Positions 13,671-22,076 of a DNA stretch of 32,566 bases are shown here, in pieces. This DNA comes from an uncultured Clostridia bacterium (GTDB lineage Bacteria; Bacillota; Clostridia; Christensenellales; UBA1750). Under the pieces are notes generated by a model. It was not told where the DNA came from. It worked only from the letters and a program-made list of their open reading frames with translations, and did no database searches. The stretch covers positions 1 through 32,566 of the forward strand of contig CAJFMX010000026.1 of the NCBI GenBank assembly GCA_904393115.1, given 5' to 3'. Within the stretch, counting starts at the first letter, position 1. Every line of letters starts with the position of its first letter. The position numbers were made by a program, and so were the translations under genes.

Positions 13671-14646
13671 GATCGTCGCGTCCTTTTTCCGGCAGGCCGT
13701 CATCCAGGGCATTCCCCTGCTGTACGGCTCCACGGGCGAGATCCTGACGGAAAAGTCGGGCAATCTGAACCTGGGCATTCCGGGCATCATGTACATCGGC
13801 GGCATCATGGGCGTGATCGGCGCCTACTTCTACGAGAACGCGGTGGAGGTCATCAACCCCTTCCTCGCGGTGCTGATCCCCTTTGCGTGCTCGTTCTTCG
13901 GCTCCATGCTCATGGCGCTGATCTACAGCTTCCTGACGGTGACGCTGCGCGCGAACCAGAACGTCACGGGCCTTGCGCTGACGACGTTCGGCACGGGCGT
14001 GGGCAACTTCTTCGGCGGCTCGCTCTCGAGCCTGTTCGGCGAGGGCGGCTCCATCGCGCTCAACGCCACGGGCAACCTCTATAAGACCACGCTGCCCTTT
14101 GCGGACGACCTGGGCCTGTTCGGGGAGACGTTCCTGTCGTTCGGGTTCCTGGCCTACCTGGCCATCGCCATCGCCATCGCGGCGCAGTACTTCCTCAACC
14201 ACACGCGGGCCGGCCTCAGCCTGCGCGCCGTGGGCGAGAGCCCGGCCACGGCCGACGCCGCGGGCATCAACGTGACCAAGTACAAGTACCTGGCCACCTG
14301 CATCGGCGGCGGCATCGCCGGCCTTGGCGGCCTCTACTTCATCATGGACTACACCGGCGGCACCTGGACGAACGGCGGCTTCGGCGACCGCGGCTGGCTG
14401 GCCATCGCGCTGGTCATCTTCGCGCTGTGGAAGCCTAAGTACAGCATCCTGGGCTCGATCCTGTTCGGCGGCCTGTACATCGTCTACCTCTACATCCCGG
14501 GCCTGAGCAGGAGCTCGCAGGAGATCTTCAAGATGCTGCCCTACGTGGTGACGATCGTGGTGCTGGTGGTGCTCTCCATCCGCAACCGGCGGGAGAACCA
14601 GCCGCCGGAGAGCCTGGGCCTGTCCTACTTCCGAGAAGAGCGATAG
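13663..14646 (+). CDS. Nucleoside ABC transporter permease 2 (NupQ-like)
   Basis: This is a 327-residue membrane protein. The N-terminal GIPLLYGSTGEILTEKSG, then LNLGIPGIMYIGG, is the family signature (usually LNIGVEGMML). The coupling helix reads RAVGESPATADAAGINV, followed by GGGIAGLGGLYF. It pairs with the 372-residue permease to form the translocation path. It is the last gene of the four-gene importer, followed at once by a strong terminator. Confidence 0.93.
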   Translation: MLEIVASFFRQAVIQGIPLLYGSTGEILTEKSGNLNLGIPGIMYIGGIMGVIGAYFYENAVEVINPFLAVLIPFACSFFGSMLMALIYSFLTVTLRANQNVTGLALTTFGTGVGNFFGGSLSSLFGEGGSIALNATGNLYKTTLPFADDLGLFGETFLSFGFLAYLAIAIAIAAQYFLNHTRAGLSLRAVGESPATADAAGINVTKYKYLATCIGGGIAGLGGLYFIMDYTGGTWTNGGFGDRGWLAIALVIFALWKPKYSILGSILFGGLYIVYLYIPGLSRSSQEIFKMLPYVVTIVVLVVLSIRNRRENQPPESLGLSYFREER

Positions 14647-14665
14647 CGCCCCGGTTTACGCGCAA

Positions 14666-14720
14666 AGAAGGGTCCCGGTTTTGGCGGGAAAAACGCCAAA
14701 TCCGGGACCCTTCTCGTTTT
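14666..14720. terminator. Long hairpin terminator between convergent operons
   Basis: AGAAGGGTCCCGG pairs with CCGGGACCCTTCT, with an inner TTTGGCG/CGCCAAA stem. It is followed by CGTTTTG on plus. It ends the importer operon and may also act on the PII-like gene from the other side. Confidence 0.8.
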
Positions 14721-14732
14721 GTTGGCCTTCTT

Positions 14733-15422
14733 TTACATGGGCTTTTCCGCAAGACCCACCACGTCCGCCACCGGCAGGGAGAAGACCACGCCGTGCTCCC
14801 CGGTCTCGGAGAGGATCTTGTTGCAGATGGCCTTGAGGATGGCCTGCTTTTCCGCGCGGGAGACGACGATCATCACGATCTCCTTTTCGGGCAGGATCGT
14901 CAGGCCGAAGATCTTGCGGGCCTCCTCGGTCGCGACCTCGCGCGCCCGGACGATGGTGCCGCCGCGGCAGCCCGCCTCCTTGGCGGCGTCAAAGACGATG
15001 TCGGAATTGTCGCTGTCCACGACGGCGACGATGAGGTCGTGATCGATGCTGTTCTGCATGGCGGTGTCCTCCTTTATGTCCAGGTGAGCGGAGAGCTCTG
15101 TGGCGCGGCGGCTGGCCGCGACGCTGATGCCGGAGAGCGGGATGGTAAAGGCGATGCCGTGGCCGGCCTTGGAGAATTCCAGCTGCTCCCGCAGCGCGGG
15201 CAGAAGGCGCGGCAGCACGGCGCCGGGGACCAGGCTCATGACCATGTCCTTGCCCGGCTCGCCCAGGCCCAGCACCAGCTGGATGTCCGAGCTGGCCGTG
15301 CCGCGCGCCTGGGCGAGGAGCTGAACGGCGATGTGGTTTTCATTGCAGATTTGGGCCACCGCATTCCCCCGGCCGCGGGGGACGATGCTGATGAGCCACT
15401 TCAGGTTCAGGCGTGCATCCAT
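14733..15422 (-). CDS. Tandem two-domain PII-like regulator
   Basis: This is a 229-residue chain holding two PII-like ferredoxin-fold domains. Domain 1 (about 8-100) has the strand WLISIVPRG, ARGTASSDIQLVLGLGEPGKD (T-loop region) and GHGIAFTIPLSGI. Domain 2 (about 129-225) has GGTIVRAREVATEEARKIFG, LPEKEIVMIVV and HGVVFSLPVADVVGL. Classical PII proteins are about 112-residue single domains that form trimers. Here a covalent pair is made. The gene starts 4 bp after the stop of the DUF1538 membrane protein, so it is translationally coupled. I infer that it gates that membrane protein in response to a nucleotide or other small ligand; the ligand is unknown. Confidence 0.85.
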   Translation of the reverse strand: MDARLNLKWLISIVPRGRGNAVAQICNENHIAVQLLAQARGTASSDIQLVLGLGEPGKDMVMSLVPGAVLPRLLPALREQLEFSKAGHGIAFTIPLSGISVAASRRATELSAHLDIKEDTAMQNSIDHDLIVAVVDSDNSDIVFDAAKEAGCRGGTIVRAREVATEEARKIFGLTILPEKEIVMIVVSRAEKQAILKAICNKILSETGEHGVVFSLPVADVVGLAEKPM

Positions 15423-15425
15423 TTG

Positions 15426-16946
15426 TCAGTCCTCCTTGCTCAGGTCGAGAATTTCTTCATCGGCGATCTCGGCGACCGGCGGCTTCTTGCGCTGCGCGGT
15501 GGTCTTGAACTTGTAGGCCAGGCCGATGAGCTGGATGATGATCAGCGGGGTCATGGCGACCATGGCGACCACGCCGAAGGCGTCGGTGAGAATGTCGCCG
15601 CCCACGGCCTCGCAGGCGCCCATGGCAAAGGGCAGCAGGAAGGTCGCCGTCATGGGGCCGGAGGCCACGCCGCCCGAGTCAAAGGCGATGGAGGTGAAGA
15701 TCTTGGGAACGACAAAGGACAGCCCGAGCGCGATGGCGTACCCCGGGACCAGGAACCAGAAGATCGAGATGCCCGTCAGCACGCGGATCATCGCAAGGCC
15801 CACGGAGATCGACATGCCGATGGAAAGGCCCGTCATCATCAGCTTCTGCGAGATGACGCCGCCGGAGATGTCCTCCACCTGCTTGTTGAGCACGGCGACG
15901 GCCGGCTCCGCCTTGACCAGGAAGAAGCCCAGGACCATGCCCAGCGGGATCAGGATCCAGTTGAAGGACAGCCCCGCCATCTCCGAGCCGAGGAAGCTGC
16001 CCGCCGGCATGAAGCCCACGTTGACCCCCGTCAAAAACAGCGTAAGGCCCGCAAACGTGTACAGCACGCCCACCAGGATCTTGAGGATCTGCTTCCGGCG
16101 CAGGCGCAGAAACGCGATCTGAAAGACGAAGAAGAACGCGAGGATCGGCAGCAGCGCGGTGGCCACCTCGATGGCGTAGCCCGCAAAGGCGTCCTGAAAC
16201 TGCATCCACAGGTCGCGCGTGCTGTGGATGTCCGGGATGGAGACGGCCGTATACGTTCCGCCGTCCGCCTGGTAGACCAGGCCCAGGATCATCACCGAGA
16301 GGATCGGCCCGATCGAGCACAGCGCGATGAGGCCGAAGTTTTCGTCGCCGCCGGTGGACTTGTTCCGGCCCACGGCGGAAAGGCCGATGCCCAGCGCCAT
16401 GATGAAGGGCACCGTGATCGGACCCGTGGTCACGCCGCCGGAGTCAAACGCCACCGCGATAAAGTTCTTCGGCACGAAGATCGCCAGGACAAAGACCAGG
16501 ATGTAACAGATCAAAAGAATCCTGGAGAGGTTCCAGCCGAACAGGTTTCGAAAGAACGCCACCACCAGGAAGACGCCGACGCCGGCCGCAACGGACAGGA
16601 TGATGATCATGTCCGGCACGCCCGGGGTCTGCGCGGCCAGAACCGTCAGGTCCGGCTCCGCGATGGTGATGATCACGCCGATGATGAAGCAGGATAGAGC
16701 AATGATTCCCATCCGCTTGGACTTGGTCAGCTGGATGCCGACCTTTTCGCCGATGGGCATCATAGCCATATCCGCGCCCAGCGTGAAGAGCCCCATGCCG
16801 ACGATCAGCAGGAACGCGCCCATCAAAAAGAGCATGAGCGTCCCCGTAGGCATGGGCGTAATGGTGATGCACAGCAGCATCACAATCGCCGTGACGGGCA
16901 GAACCGCCGCCAGCGATTCACGGATTTTTGCTTTGAGTTCTTGCAA
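15426..16946 (-). CDS. DUF1538 family integral membrane protein (probable transporter)
   Basis: This is a 506-residue protein. The TTG start at 16946 was chosen because AAGGAGG lies 7 bp upstream and the sequence before it is not protein-like. There are about twelve hydrophobic segments. The protein is an internal duplication: GMGLFTLGADMAMMPIGEKVG (50-70) matches GLTLFLTGVNVGFMPAGSFLG (300-320); AEPDLTVL (97-104) matches AEPAVAVL (346-353); FDSGGVTTGPIT (167-178) matches FDSGGVASGPMT (422-433). Conserved acidic and glycine motifs inside membrane segments suggest an ion-coupled transporter. DUF1538 proteins have no established substrate that I know of. The pairing with a PII-like gene is recurrent in this family. 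Confidence 0.88.
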   Translation of the reverse strand: MQELKAKIRESLAAVLPVTAIVMLLCITITPMPTGTLMLFLMGAFLLIVGMGLFTLGADMAMMPIGEKVGIQLTKSKRMGIIALSCFIIGVIITIAEPDLTVLAAQTPGVPDMIIILSVAAGVGVFLVVAFFRNLFGWNLSRILLICYILVFVLAIFVPKNFIAVAFDSGGVTTGPITVPFIMALGIGLSAVGRNKSTGGDENFGLIALCSIGPILSVMILGLVYQADGGTYTAVSIPDIHSTRDLWMQFQDAFAGYAIEVATALLPILAFFFVFQIAFLRLRRKQILKILVGVLYTFAGLTLFLTGVNVGFMPAGSFLGSEMAGLSFNWILIPLGMVLGFFLVKAEPAVAVLNKQVEDISGGVISQKLMMTGLSIGMSISVGLAMIRVLTGISIFWFLVPGYAIALGLSFVVPKIFTSIAFDSGGVASGPMTATFLLPFAMGACEAVGGDILTDAFGVVAMVAMTPLIIIQLIGLAYKFKTTAQRKKPPVAEIADEEILDLSKED

Positions 16947-17244
16947 TCGGGTTCCTCCTTTTTCGGGTCCATACGCCTCCTTGGAGCATATTGGGGGGAT
17001 TGGCGCGCAAGGGGACGGCGCGCCGGGGGAAAGGGGGACAGAAAAACCTCTCTGCGGCCGGCAGCACCTCCTTGACGCTGGGCGAAAAATGGAGAAATTC
17101 ACAGCGGACCTCCCGATCGTTGGAGGTCAAATCATTCCACATGTATTAGGATACAGTTCTGTGCGGACGGCGGATTTTCCTGCCCTTGCGAAAAATACAA
17201 ATGTAAAGAAACTGCAAACACACGCAAAATGCAGCAAAACCGGC
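16947..17244 (-). other. Leader region of the DUF1538/PII-like operon with inverted repeats
   Basis: There is no coding gene here. GACCTCC (17107-17113) and GGAGGTC (17122-17128) form a 7-bp inverted repeat. TGTAT (17142-17146) and ATACA (17151-17155) form another, around a possible -10. No convincing -35 was found, and no known riboswitch was recognised. Confidence 0.4.
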
Positions 17245-17281
17245 AAAAAAAGCCGGACGGCAGCGCGCGCTGCCGCCCGGC
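17245..17281 (-). terminator. Terminator of the FAD/glycosidase operon
   Basis: On minus GCCGGGCGGCAGC pairs with GCTGCCGTCCGGC around a GCGC loop, followed by T7. It starts 16 bp after the glycosidase stop. Confidence 0.88.
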
Positions 17282-17296
17282 CTGCAGGTCTTGCTT

Positions 17297-18895
17297 CTAG
17301 CGGAGGTCCATGCCGATGTTGGGGTTAAGGCGCAGGCGCACGACCTGGCCCTCGTGCGCGTAGAGGGAGAAGTTGCTCTCGTCGCCGTTGCGCAGGTAGT
17401 CCACGACCCACTTGTCGCCCTCGAAGTGGCCCTCCTCCACGGAGAGGAAGTTGAGCTGGTTCGCCTGGCGGGAGGCCAGGTGCGGATAGGGGTTCTCGTC
17501 CGCCGGATCGGGGCGGCGCAGGAAGTCCAGCGCCAGGCCCGCGCCCGCGAGGAAGAACTCGTCCTCGCCCGTCTGCACGAGGATGCCGCGGCCGCGCGCC
17601 TCGAGGTGGCGGCGGTTTTCCGGCAGGCGCAGGTTGATGCGCGAGCCCAGGCCGTGGCGCAGGCTGCCGCCGCGCAGGTAATGCGCCACGACGTGGTAGC
17701 GGTCGAGCTTCACGTACTGGTGCGTTGCGAACTCCTCCTGCAGGAAGAGGTGGATGCGGCCCGTGCCGCGGTAGCGGATCAGCAGCGGGGCGAGGTTTTC
17801 GAGGATGCGCATGGACACCATCACGGGATACGCGGCCTCGGTCAGGTCTCCGGCGTTGTCCAGCGCGCTCTCCGCGCCAAAGCCGCACACGCCGATGGCG
17901 CCGTAGTCCACGGCCGCGCGCAGCAGGTTCAGGGCGTTGGATTCGCCCGTGGGCGAGGACTCGGGGATGAAGAGCGCGTTGTCCTCCCGGGCGTAGAGCG
18001 AGCAGATGCGGGCGTAGACGCTCTGCTCCTGGTTGTAGATGTCCGGGCAGAGCAGGTCCAGCGCCGGGGCGCCCTTCTTCCAGATCGGGATCATGCGGCC
18101 GACGGCGGCGCCGCTGTTGTAGCAGTGGCCGGCCTCCTCGTAGGAGCCCTCGCCGACCATGACGTTTGTGATGAGCTTTACGCCGCCGTAGACCGCGCGC
18201 CCGCGCTCGGCGATGCGGCCGATGTAGCGCGCGTGGTACCAGGCGCAGAAGGCCTCGTGCGCGTGGCGGCCGAAGTGGCCGCGCCAGGTCCGGCTGCCGT
18301 CGTGCGCGCCGCAGTCCGCCAGCTCCACATCGAGCAGCGCCTCGGGCAGGGGCTTTGCGTAGTCCGCGCAGGCGATCTCGGAGTAGTCGCGGTCCGTGCC
18401 GCCCAGGCCCATCTCGTTTTCGATCTGCACGGCCAGCACCGTGCCCACGTCCCCGTCGTAGGCCTTGAGGAAGGCCATGACCGTTTCAAAGGCGAGGGCG
18501 TCGCGCTCGAGCGTCGCCTCGCAGTGCGGGGAGAGGGCGGGCAGGGGCGCGCCGTCCGCGCCGTGGGCGATGCGGTAGGTCGCGGGGTCCAGCTTGATGT
18601 ATTCCGGCGCGTAGTTCGGGTGGCCGTTCTTGCTCGTGGCGAACCAGAGCAGGATCAGGTAGAGGCCCGCCGCACGCGCGCGGTCGATCGTGTCCTGCAC
18701 GAGGGACATGTCGTACTTCCCCATCTCCGGCTCGATGGCGTTCCAGTAGATGGGCGTCTCCAGCACGTTGCCGCCGTAGAGCTGCACCGCGCGGATGGCC
18801 TTGTCCAGCATGTCCGTGCCGGTGGAGGAGTTGTGCGCCTGCAGGCCCACCAGGTACAGCGGATTGCCCTGTTTGTCGCGGAAAAAGTCGTTCAT
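17297..18895 (-). CDS. Clan-A glycoside hydrolase, beta-galactosidase-like (DUF5597-type)
   Basis: This is a 532-residue protein with no signal peptide, so probably cytoplasmic. The N-terminal TIM-barrel starts with FRDKQGNPLYLVGLQAHNS, then GGNVLETPIYWNAIEPEMGKYD, as in GH35/GH42-like enzymes. The acid/base motif is QIENE with Glu161; the likely nucleophile is Glu312 in LFIPESS. The C-terminal part is beta-rich, as in DUF5597-type beta-galactosidases. It should cleave a beta-linked galactose or related sugar from a small oligosaccharide that has been imported. It lies 18 bp after the FAD oxidoreductase gene, forming a two-gene operon. The exact GH family needs a profile search. Confidence 0.75.
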   Translation of the reverse strand: MNDFFRDKQGNPLYLVGLQAHNSSTGTDMLDKAIRAVQLYGGNVLETPIYWNAIEPEMGKYDMSLVQDTIDRARAAGLYLILLWFATSKNGHPNYAPEYIKLDPATYRIAHGADGAPLPALSPHCEATLERDALAFETVMAFLKAYDGDVGTVLAVQIENEMGLGGTDRDYSEIACADYAKPLPEALLDVELADCGAHDGSRTWRGHFGRHAHEAFCAWYHARYIGRIAERGRAVYGGVKLITNVMVGEGSYEEAGHCYNSGAAVGRMIPIWKKGAPALDLLCPDIYNQEQSVYARICSLYAREDNALFIPESSPTGESNALNLLRAAVDYGAIGVCGFGAESALDNAGDLTEAAYPVMVSMRILENLAPLLIRYRGTGRIHLFLQEEFATHQYVKLDRYHVVAHYLRGGSLRHGLGSRINLRLPENRRHLEARGRGILVQTGEDEFFLAGAGLALDFLRRPDPADENPYPHLASRQANQLNFLSVEEGHFEGDKWVVDYLRNGDESNFSLYAHEGQVVRLRLNPNIGMDLR

Positions 18896-18913
18896 CGTTC
18901 GTCCTCCCGGGTG

Positions 18914-20200
18914 TCAGTCGTTGTGTTCGTGCGTCTGGGCGCTCTGCGCGGGCACGTCCGCGTCGTCGAAGTGCAGCAGCACATTCTGGCGCGCGAGCTC
19001 GGCCTGCAGGGCGCGGATGTCGGTAGAGTAGACGGCGCGGGACTCGTCCAGCGCCTGACAGCAGAGCAGGCCCGCGGCCTGGCCCGTGACGATCGCCGGC
19101 GGGATGACGCGCAGCACGTCCCAGGCGTAGCCCTCGCCCGCGGCGCTGCGGCCCGCGGTGACGAGGTTGTCCCACCCGCTGCGCACGAGCGCGCGGCGCG
19201 GCACCTCAAAGAGGTAGTCCCGCCGGTCAAAGTCGCAGATGGCGGCGATGGAGTCGTCGAAGTGGCGGTAGGCGTCGCTCTCCTGCAAAACGTAGTCGCC
19301 CTCGATGCGCCGCGTGGTGCGGAACTGGCACATGCCCGGCAGCGTCACCATGTCGCGGGAGAGGCGGTCCTGCCCCTGGAGCTTCTTGAGCAGTTCCAGC
19401 TGGTTTTGCAGGAGGTAGCGGTTGACCTCGTCGGAATCCGTGCCGTCGTAGAGCGGCAGGCCCTCGGGGTGCTTTTCGCCGTAGAGCGTGGCGTCGCCCC
19501 CGGCAAAGTAGCCCGTCGCCGCGCCGATGTTGCCCGTGCGCGCGGCGAGCGCGCAGCTCTCCAGCGTGATGCGCAGGCCCATATAGGTGTGGAAATTGCC
19601 GCGGACCGCCGTGGGCAGCCCGGCGCGGGCCATCAGGTCGCCGTCGCCCGTCGCGTCGACGAACATGTCCGCGCCGTAGTAGGCCGGGCCGGACTTTTCC
19701 TCGATCACGACGCCCAGCACGCGCTTGCGGCCGCCCGTCTCCTCCACGGCGGCGCGGGTGAGCAGCGCGTCAAAGCGCAGGTCCACGCCGACTTCGGCGC
19801 AAAGGCCCGTCAGCTCCAGCGCGAAGATCTCCGGCGAAAAGCGCGTCATGTACCGCGGCGGGAGCTTGCCCTCCGCGCGGTAGGATGCGAGCTTTTCCTC
19901 CGGGATGCGGCCCGAGACGAAGTCCTCCGGCACGCCGCCATAGCCGTTGCGGATGGACAGGCGCAGGAACTCCTCCGCCATGCCGAAGATGATCTGCTTG
20001 CCCCGGCCGTTGCACATGGGCACAAAGAGGTTGATGAGTCCCAGGGTCGCAAGGCCCCCCAGCTTCTGCGATTTCTCCAGCAGCAGAACGCGCTTGCCCG
20101 CGCGCGCCGCCGCGACCGCCGCCGCAACGCCCGCAAGGCCGCCGCCGGCGACCAATACGTCGTAGTGCGCGCGCTCGGTCATCTCTTCCGTAAAGCGCAT
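18914..20200 (-). CDS. FAD-dependent oxidoreductase (FAD_oxidored family)
   Basis: This is a 428-residue protein. The FAD dinucleotide-binding motif VLVAGGGLAGVAAAVAAA is at residues 15-32, with the acidic end LLLEKSQKLGG. The C-terminal FAD contact is visible as NLVTAGRSAAGEGYAWDVLRVIPPAIVTGQAAG. The middle includes DMFVDATGDGDLMARAG, typical of FAD_oxidored proteins. The start follows GGGGAGG; an internal ATG six codons later is less likely. These proteins often sit next to glycosidases, as here, and some act on sugars in oxidation-assisted glycan breakdown. The substrate is unknown. It is the first gene of the operon at promoter 20254-20282. Confidence 0.85.
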   Translation of the reverse strand: MRFTEEMTERAHYDVLVAGGGLAGVAAAVAAARAGKRVLLLEKSQKLGGLATLGLINLFVPMCNGRGKQIIFGMAEEFLRLSIRNGYGGVPEDFVSGRIPEEKLASYRAEGKLPPRYMTRFSPEIFALELTGLCAEVGVDLRFDALLTRAAVEETGGRKRVLGVVIEEKSGPAYYGADMFVDATGDGDLMARAGLPTAVRGNFHTYMGLRITLESCALAARTGNIGAATGYFAGGDATLYGEKHPEGLPLYDGTDSDEVNRYLLQNQLELLKKLQGQDRLSRDMVTLPGMCQFRTTRRIEGDYVLQESDAYRHFDDSIAAICDFDRRDYLFEVPRRALVRSGWDNLVTAGRSAAGEGYAWDVLRVIPPAIVTGQAAGLLCCQALDESRAVYSTDIRALQAELARQNVLLHFDDADVPAQSAQTHEHND

Positions 20201-20253
20201 GGTTGTTTCGCCTCCCCGAAATCTTATTTTTTGTAGGAAAACGGTCTACGCCT

Positions 20254-20282
20254 AGTATACGGGGAAAATCCGCCCCTGTAAA
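20254..20282 (-). promoter_or_regulatory. Sigma-A promoter of the FAD/glycosidase operon
   Basis: On minus the sequence reads TTTACA, 17 bp, TATACT. The spacer contains a GGGG/CCCC inverted repeat. It lies just downstream of the GNAT stop, 54 bp before the start at 20200. Confidence 0.75.
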
Positions 20283-20286
20283 GGGA

Positions 20287-20757
20287 TCAGAGCAGGACCT
20301 CCATGCCGACCTTCTGGGGCTTGAGGCCCTGCGCCTGGTAGAACTTCATCGCGCTCTCGTTGAGGCTCCAGACGTTGAGCGTCACGTTGTAGCAGCCGCT
20401 CGCGCGCGCAAAGTCCAGGACGTGGCGGTAGAGCGCCGTGCCGATGTGCTGGCCGCGGCAGGCCTCGTCCACACAGAGGTCGTCGATGTAGAGGGTCTTG
20501 ATGTCGGTCATGATGTTGTGGTTCACGTACTGCTGAAAGATGCAGAAGGCGTAGCCCTGCACCGTGCCCGCGCCGTCCAGCGCCACGAAGATCGGCCGGC
20601 TGTCGTCGTGGATCAGGACGCGCAGCTCCTCGTCCGTGTACTTGCGCGCGCCGTACTTGAACAGGTCCGGCCGGCCCTTGTGGTGCACGAGGTTCACCTG
20701 GCGCAGCAGCTCCTCGATGCGCGGCATGTCCGCTTCTTCCGCTCTGCGGATTTCCAT
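20287..20757 (-). CDS. GNAT family N-acetyltransferase
   Basis: This is a 156-residue GNAT protein. The acetyl-CoA loop is CRGQHIGTALYRHV (near residues 101-114), after the strand KTLYIDDLCVDEA. The C-terminal segment NVWSLNESAMKFYQAQGLKPQKVGMEVLL is typical of the RimI/PaiA-like branch. The start has GGGAGG 9 bp upstream. It is transcribed divergently from the NitT-like ABC importer, and a shared palindrome lies between the two promoters. The substrate is unknown. Confidence 0.88.
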   Translation of the reverse strand: MEIRRAEEADMPRIEELLRQVNLVHHKGRPDLFKYGARKYTDEELRVLIHDDSRPIFVALDGAGTVQGYAFCIFQQYVNHNIMTDIKTLYIDDLCVDEACRGQHIGTALYRHVLDFARASGCYNVTLNVWSLNESAMKFYQAQGLKPQKVGMEVLL

Positions 20758-20799
20758 ACGTTGCTTCCTCCCTTGGGTTCGCAGGTTGTTCTCCCTTCC

Positions 20800-20827
20800 A
20801 TTGTACCACGCGCGCCGCGCTTGGCAA
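20800..20827 (-). promoter_or_regulatory. Sigma-A promoter of the GNAT gene
   Basis: On minus the sequence reads TTGCCA, 16 bp, TACAAT, 42 bp before the start codon. Confidence 0.7.
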
Positions 20828-20843
20828 GGGGAAAAGCGATGCG

Positions 20844-20859
20844 ATTAGTCATAACTAAT
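20844..20859. promoter_or_regulatory. TTAG-N6-CTAA palindrome, copy A
   Basis: ATTAG, TCATAA, CTAAT: 14 of 16 positions are symmetric. It lies midway between the divergent promoters of the GNAT gene and the ABC importer, centred about 60 bp upstream of each predicted start. A close copy lies at 23491-23510 before the ZIP metal transporter; the central 14 bases agree at 12 positions. Confidence 0.6.
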
Positions 20860-20876
20860 TTGGGCGCGCAAGGGGA

Positions 20877-20905
20877 TTGACAGGGGCAAGTCCGCGTGGT
20901 AAAGT
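20877..20905 (+). promoter_or_regulatory. Sigma-A promoter of the NitT-like ABC operon
   Basis: TTGACA, 17 bp, TAAAGT, 64 bp before the lipoprotein start. Confidence 0.75.
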
Positions 20906-20969
20906 CCAATACGGCGGCGGGGACTGCGCCCCGGCGCCCAAGAGAAATGGAAAGGAAAGGTCTTTTGCG

Positions 20970-22073
20970 ATGAAAAGAAAGCTGTTGTCCCTTCTGTGCG
21001 CGGCGGCGCTGCTGCTGGCTGCGCTGACCGGCTGCACGGCCGCGCCCGCGGCGAGCGAGACGCCCGCGGCCACGGAAACGCCCGCGCCGAGCGAGGCGCC
21101 TGCGGCCACGGAAACGCCCGCGGCGAGCGAAGCGCCCGCCGAGACGGCCGAGACCGCCGCGCCCGCGGCGGGGGCCGTGCGCGTCATGGCGCTCAAGGGC
21201 CCGACGGCCATGGGCATGGTGCAGTTCATGGACGGCGTGGACAAGGGCGAGATTGCGGACTACGACTATGACTTCCAGATCGTCGCCTCCGTGGACGAGG
21301 TGACGCCCAACCTCGTGCAGGGCAATGTGGACATCGCGGCCGTGCCCGCGAACCTGGCCTCCGTGCTCTACAACAACACCGAGGGCGGGGTGCAGGTGCT
21401 GGCCATCAACACCCTCGGCGTGCTCTACATCGTCGAGAGCGGCGACACCGTGCAGTCCGTGGAGGACCTGCGCGGCCGCACGATCTACGCCAGCGGCAAG
21501 GGCGCCACGCCCGAGTACGCGCTCAACTACATCCTCTCGGAAAACGGCATCGACCCCAGCGCGGACGTGACCATCGAGTGGAAGAGCGAGCACGCCGAGT
21601 GCCTCAGCGCGCTGCTCGCGGAGGAGGGCGCGGTGGCCATGCTGCCCCAGCCCTTTGTCACCACCGCCCAGACGAAGAGCGACGCCATCCGCGTGGCGCT
21701 GGACCTGACCGAGGAGTGGGATGCGCTCCAGGCGGAGGCGGAGGCCCCGTCCGCGCTGCTGACGGGCGTGGTCGTGGCGCGCAAGTCCTTTGTGGAGGAG
21801 AACCCGGAGGCGGTCGCGGCGTTCCTCGACCACTACAAGGCCTCCGTGGACTACGTCAACGCGAACACCGCCGAGGCGGCCCAGCTCGTGGGCCAGTATG
21901 ACATCGTCACCGCCGAGGTCGCCGAGAAGGCCCTGCCCGCCTGCAACATCGTCTACATCGACGGCGAGGAGATGAAGGAGAAGCTCTCCGGGTACCTGGC
22001 CGTGCTGCTGGAGCAGAACCCGCAGTCCGTGGGCGGCCAGCTCCCGGCGGACGACTTCTACTACAGCCGCTAA
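20970..22073 (+). CDS. NitT/TauT-type ABC transporter substrate-binding lipoprotein
   Basis: This is a 367-residue protein. The ATG at 20970 follows AAAGGAAAGG and begins a lipoprotein signal with lipobox LTGC (Cys22). A repetitive Ala/Glu/Thr/Pro linker runs to about residue 68. The mature part is a type-II periplasmic-binding fold of the NMT1/THI5/SsuA class: VRVMALKGPTAMGMV, NVDIAAVPANLASVLY, then LRGRTIYASGKGATPEYAL and AMLPQPFVTTA. Relatives bind nitrate, sulfonates, thiamine precursors and other small anions or cofactors. The cargo cannot be read from sequence. A palindrome shared with the downstream ZIP gene hints at metal-responsive expression, so a metal complex or metallophore is possible. 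Confidence 0.88.
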   Translation: MKRKLLSLLCAAALLLAALTGCTAAPAASETPAATETPAPSEAPAATETPAASEAPAETAETAAPAAGAVRVMALKGPTAMGMVQFMDGVDKGEIADYDYDFQIVASVDEVTPNLVQGNVDIAAVPANLASVLYNNTEGGVQVLAINTLGVLYIVESGDTVQSVEDLRGRTIYASGKGATPEYALNYILSENGIDPSADVTIEWKSEHAECLSALLAEEGAVAMLPQPFVTTAQTKSDAIRVALDLTEEWDALQAEAEAPSALLTGVVVARKSFVEENPEAVAAFLDHYKASVDYVNANTAEAAQLVGQYDIVTAEVAEKALPACNIVYIDGEEMKEKLSGYLAVLLEQNPQSVGGQLPADDFYYSR

Positions 22074-22076
22074 GCC

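Noticed and set aside
17291..20236. Long plus-strand open frame opposite the glycosidase and FAD genes
   Set aside because: Its Arg/Ala/Val/His-rich content is typical of antisense frames in GC-rich DNA, and both minus-strand genes have clear motifs and start sites.
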